A stretch of DNA of 9,356 nt from Melioribacteraceae bacterium (GTDB taxonomy: Bacteria; Bacteroidota; Ignavibacteria; Ignavibacteriales; Melioribacteraceae), in the NCBI GenBank assembly GCA_027036655.1, contig JALWEC010000336.1, forward strand, positions 1 through 9,356, read 5' to 3'. Positions 7,431 to 9,356 of this stretch are shown in pieces (the stretch's first letter is position 1; every line of letters starts with the position of its first letter). Under the pieces are notes generated by a model. That model saw only the letters and a program-made list of their open reading frames with translations. It was not told where the DNA came from and made no database searches. Made by a program: the position numbers and the translations under genes.

Positions 7431-9356
7431 TTATTTTTCCTTAAAAATTTTCATAAGAATATATCCCGAAGAACGGGGTACGCTTATTTTATCTGAAACA
7501 ATCGAGAAAACCTTTACGCCGGCTTTTTCAGGCGAAGCGAGAATTCCCCACTCTCCTTCCGGCAAATTAACTTTTTTCTCAATGTCTCTATTGGCATTCA
7601 TCACAACAAAAAACTCGGATTTGTTAAAAGTCAAAGTATAAGCAAGCAAATAGTCGTCTCCGGTTTCAATAAATTGAACATTGTCATACTTTGCTCTTCT
7701 GAACGCGGGATAATTTTTTCTTATTTTTATTAATCCCGAATAATAATCGGAAAGATTCTGATTTAGTTTAGCAAAATTATAATTTAAATAATTTGTCGCA
7801 TTATCCTTGTTGTATGAGTTACGGTCAATTTCCCCTTTATGTTCATCGGGAACATCCGTATTCCAATCAATTACCTTTGAGCGCGCATACTCCTGACCTT
7901 CGGCAATCATTGTAATTCCGCGCGAAGTTAGCAGAAACATTGCAGCCAATTTATTAAGACGAAGTTCCTCGTCGTCCAATTTTGCATTAGCTTTCAGATC
8001 TTTAATCTTTTCCCCTTCTTTCACTTTACTTAGACCGAGCCTGATAAAATCCCCGAGAGTATTATCGTCGTGCGATTCAAGGTAGTTTACCGAATGTTCC
8101 GCCTTTTGAAAAATTCCTCCCTTATCGGTTATCAGCGTTCCGCGCACATAACTTCTGATTCGCTCAATATCATTATCCCCCTGCATCTTCCCGAAAATCC
8201 ATCCTAATCCGTCATAGGGATTTTGCCCTTTTACTCCGTTTCTGATTTGGTCGTTCCAAGCCGCCCAGCCGCGCGCCGAAAATTCCTTAGGCGAATACTT
8301 TCCGCCGCCCCAAGGCTCCGCAATAATCACAACATCAGGATTTATTTTTCGCGCTTCCTTAATAATATCTTCGACTGTTTCCCAATCAATCATTGCGGCT
8401 AAATCAAATCTGAAACCGTCAACATGATATTCCTTCATCCAAAAGAGAACGCTTTCCACAATCAAACGGCGAGTCATTTTCCTTTCCGTTTTCAGGTCGT
8501 TTCCACAGTAGCTTTTGGAAAGGAAATTCCCTTTCCCGTCCAAACGGAAATAATATTCTTTATCTATCTGTTTCAGATTCCCCAATTCATATTCGGAGAT
8601 ATGATTATAAACCACATCCATAATAACGGCAATTCCGTTCCGGTGAAACGCCTTTACCATATTCTTAAAATCGTTGATTTGTTTTCCTTCCGTACCGCTC
8701 CAACTGTTCCATTTTAGATTTTTAACATTCTCGGAATAATACGCTTCGGGAGCAAAAAACGCAGCCGTCATATATCCCCAGTGATTCCGCTCGTATGGAT
8801 TCCAGGTGTTTTTTATCCCGTGGAACTCTTTCCCGTACGGAATTTCAATATTCGCAAATTCCTGTGCCGGGAGAAGTTCAACCGTGTTAACGCCAAGATT
8901 TTTGATGTAGGTTAAGCCACCGGTTTTTCCCGTCTCGACTAATCCCGAATACGTCCCTGGCTTTGAAACTCCGGCGCTCGGGTCAGCGGTCATATCCCTC
9001 ACATGCATTTCATAAATAATCAGATCGTTATGATTTCGTCTAATCCAGCTATCCCCTTCCCAATCGAACTCCCGATGAGGAAGATAAACCGAAAGTCTCG
9101 GATTCATATAAGTGTTGAAAGTCGCAACGGCTTTGGAATAAGGGTCGATAGCAATCGGAATTTCTTTTTCCACTTCCGGCATTGAATGAAACACTTTATA
9201 ACCGTAGAATTTTTTATTCTCGATTTTCTGGAAAGAAATTTCCCAAACTCCGTCGCTATCTTTTTGAGCGGCAAAATATTTTCCGCCGTTAAAATCAGCC
9301 GAGTCCGATAAATAAAGGAGAACATTAACCGCGGTGGGAGCAAATAGTCTGAAATA
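7431..9356 (-). CDS. GH13 alpha-glucan debranching enzyme, pullulanase type (5' end outside window)
   Basis: 641 codons are visible; TAA at 7433-7431. The frame is open to the window edge, and codons 1-54 (9356-9195) already read as family sequence (FRLFAPTAVNVLLYLS, later GVWEI and FYGYKVF), so the GTG at 9194 is internal. Seen, in visible numbering: residues 1-85 are a CBM48/N-terminal beta-sandwich; IIYEMHVRDMTADPSAG opens the (beta/alpha)8 barrel; NHWGYM has its Trp at 193; region I is DVVYNH (247-252); region II is GFRFDLAAM with nucleophile Asp318; region III is IIAEPWGGG with acid/base Glu347; region IV is ESHDDN with Asp430. The C-terminal beta-domain is roughly 560-641. Family knowledge: type I pullulanases and related debranching enzymes hydrolyse alpha-1,6 bonds in pullulan, starch or glycogen. 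The classical YNWGYDP motif appears here as NHWGYMT, so the exact specificity (pullulanase, isoamylase-like, or another GH13 subfamily) is uncertain. The presence of a signal peptide, and hence the location, cannot be seen. Confidence 0.88.
   Translation of the reverse strand, partial: YFRLFAPTAVNVLLYLSDSADFNGGKYFAAQKDSDGVWEISFQKIENKKFYGYKVFHSMPEVEKEIPIAIDPYSKAVATFNTYMNPRLSVYLPHREFDWEGDSWIRRNHNDLIIYEMHVRDMTADPSAGVSKPGTYSGLVETGKTGGLTYIKNLGVNTVELLPAQEFANIEIPYGKEFHGIKNTWNPYERNHWGYMTAAFFAPEAYYSENVKNLKWNSWSGTEGKQINDFKNMVKAFHRNGIAVIMDVVYNHISEYELGNLKQIDKEYYFRLDGKGNFLSKSYCGNDLKTERKMTRRLIVESVLFWMKEYHVDGFRFDLAAMIDWETVEDIIKEARKINPDVVIIAEPWGGGKYSPKEFSARGWAAWNDQIRNGVKGQNPYDGLGWIFGKMQGDNDIERIRSYVRGTLITDKGGIFQKAEHSVNYLESHDDNTLGDFIRLGLSKVKEGEKIKDLKANAKLDDEELRLNKLAAMFLLTSRGITMIAEGQEYARSKVIDWNTDVPDEHKGEIDRNSYNKDNATNYLNYNFAKLNQNLSDYYSGLIKIRKNYPAFRRAKYDNVQFIETGDDYLLAYTLTFNKSEFFVVMNANRDIEKKVNLPEGEWGILASPEKAGVKVFSIVSDKISVPRSSGYILMKIFKEK

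Noticed and set aside
8424..8717. Plus-strand open frame of 97 codons
   Set aside because: Antisense to the GH13 catalytic core; no recognisable protein features.
9104..9343. Minus-strand 79-codon open frame at the right edge
   Set aside because: Overlaps the GH13 reading frame, which is open and family-like through the same bases; a shadow in another frame.

Overview
The window reads entirely leftward (minus strand). It holds one complete very large gene flanked by two genes cut by the window edges. The most likely source is a Bacteroidota/Ignavibacteriota-type (FCB group) bacterium. The evidence is a secreted giant protein ending in a FlgD-like/type IX secretion (T9SS) C-terminal domain, a PorV/PorQ-type outer membrane protein start, signal peptides with Gln directly after the predicted cleavage site, and AT-rich intergenic DNA. 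Ignavibacteria/Melioribacter-like lineages fit best, but this is inference from protein style, not from a marker gene.

Layout, in the direction of transcription (right to left). (1) 9356..7431: the 3' part of a GH13 alpha-glucan-active enzyme of pullulanase/debranching type. Its catalytic triad is intact and its N-terminus lies beyond the window. (2) 7430..7378: a 53-base AT-rich spacer with a sigma70-like promoter candidate, a short A/T palindrome and an AAGGGG ribosome-binding element. (3) 7377..175: a 2400-residue exported protein. It has a signal peptide, three Ig/FN3-like domains, about 16 tandem carboxypeptidase-regulatory-like beta-sandwich repeats of about 85 residues (plus one degenerate leading copy), a bridging Ig-like domain, two Big2-like domains, a pre-C-terminal domain and a FlgD/T9SS-type C-terminal domain. 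It starts at TTG. (4) 174..1: the first 58 codons of a PorV/PorQ-family outer membrane protein whose ATG directly abuts the TAA of the giant gene.

The giant protein looks like a surface-anchored or secreted fibre/scaffold exported through T9SS. The abutting PorV/PorQ-like gene is probably co-translated with it, and PorV family members act in handling T9SS cargo. The GH13 enzyme may belong to the same transcription unit (53-base gap), but a functional link to alpha-glucan use is only suggested by position. No RNA genes, CRISPR arrays, insertion sequences or plus-strand genes were seen.
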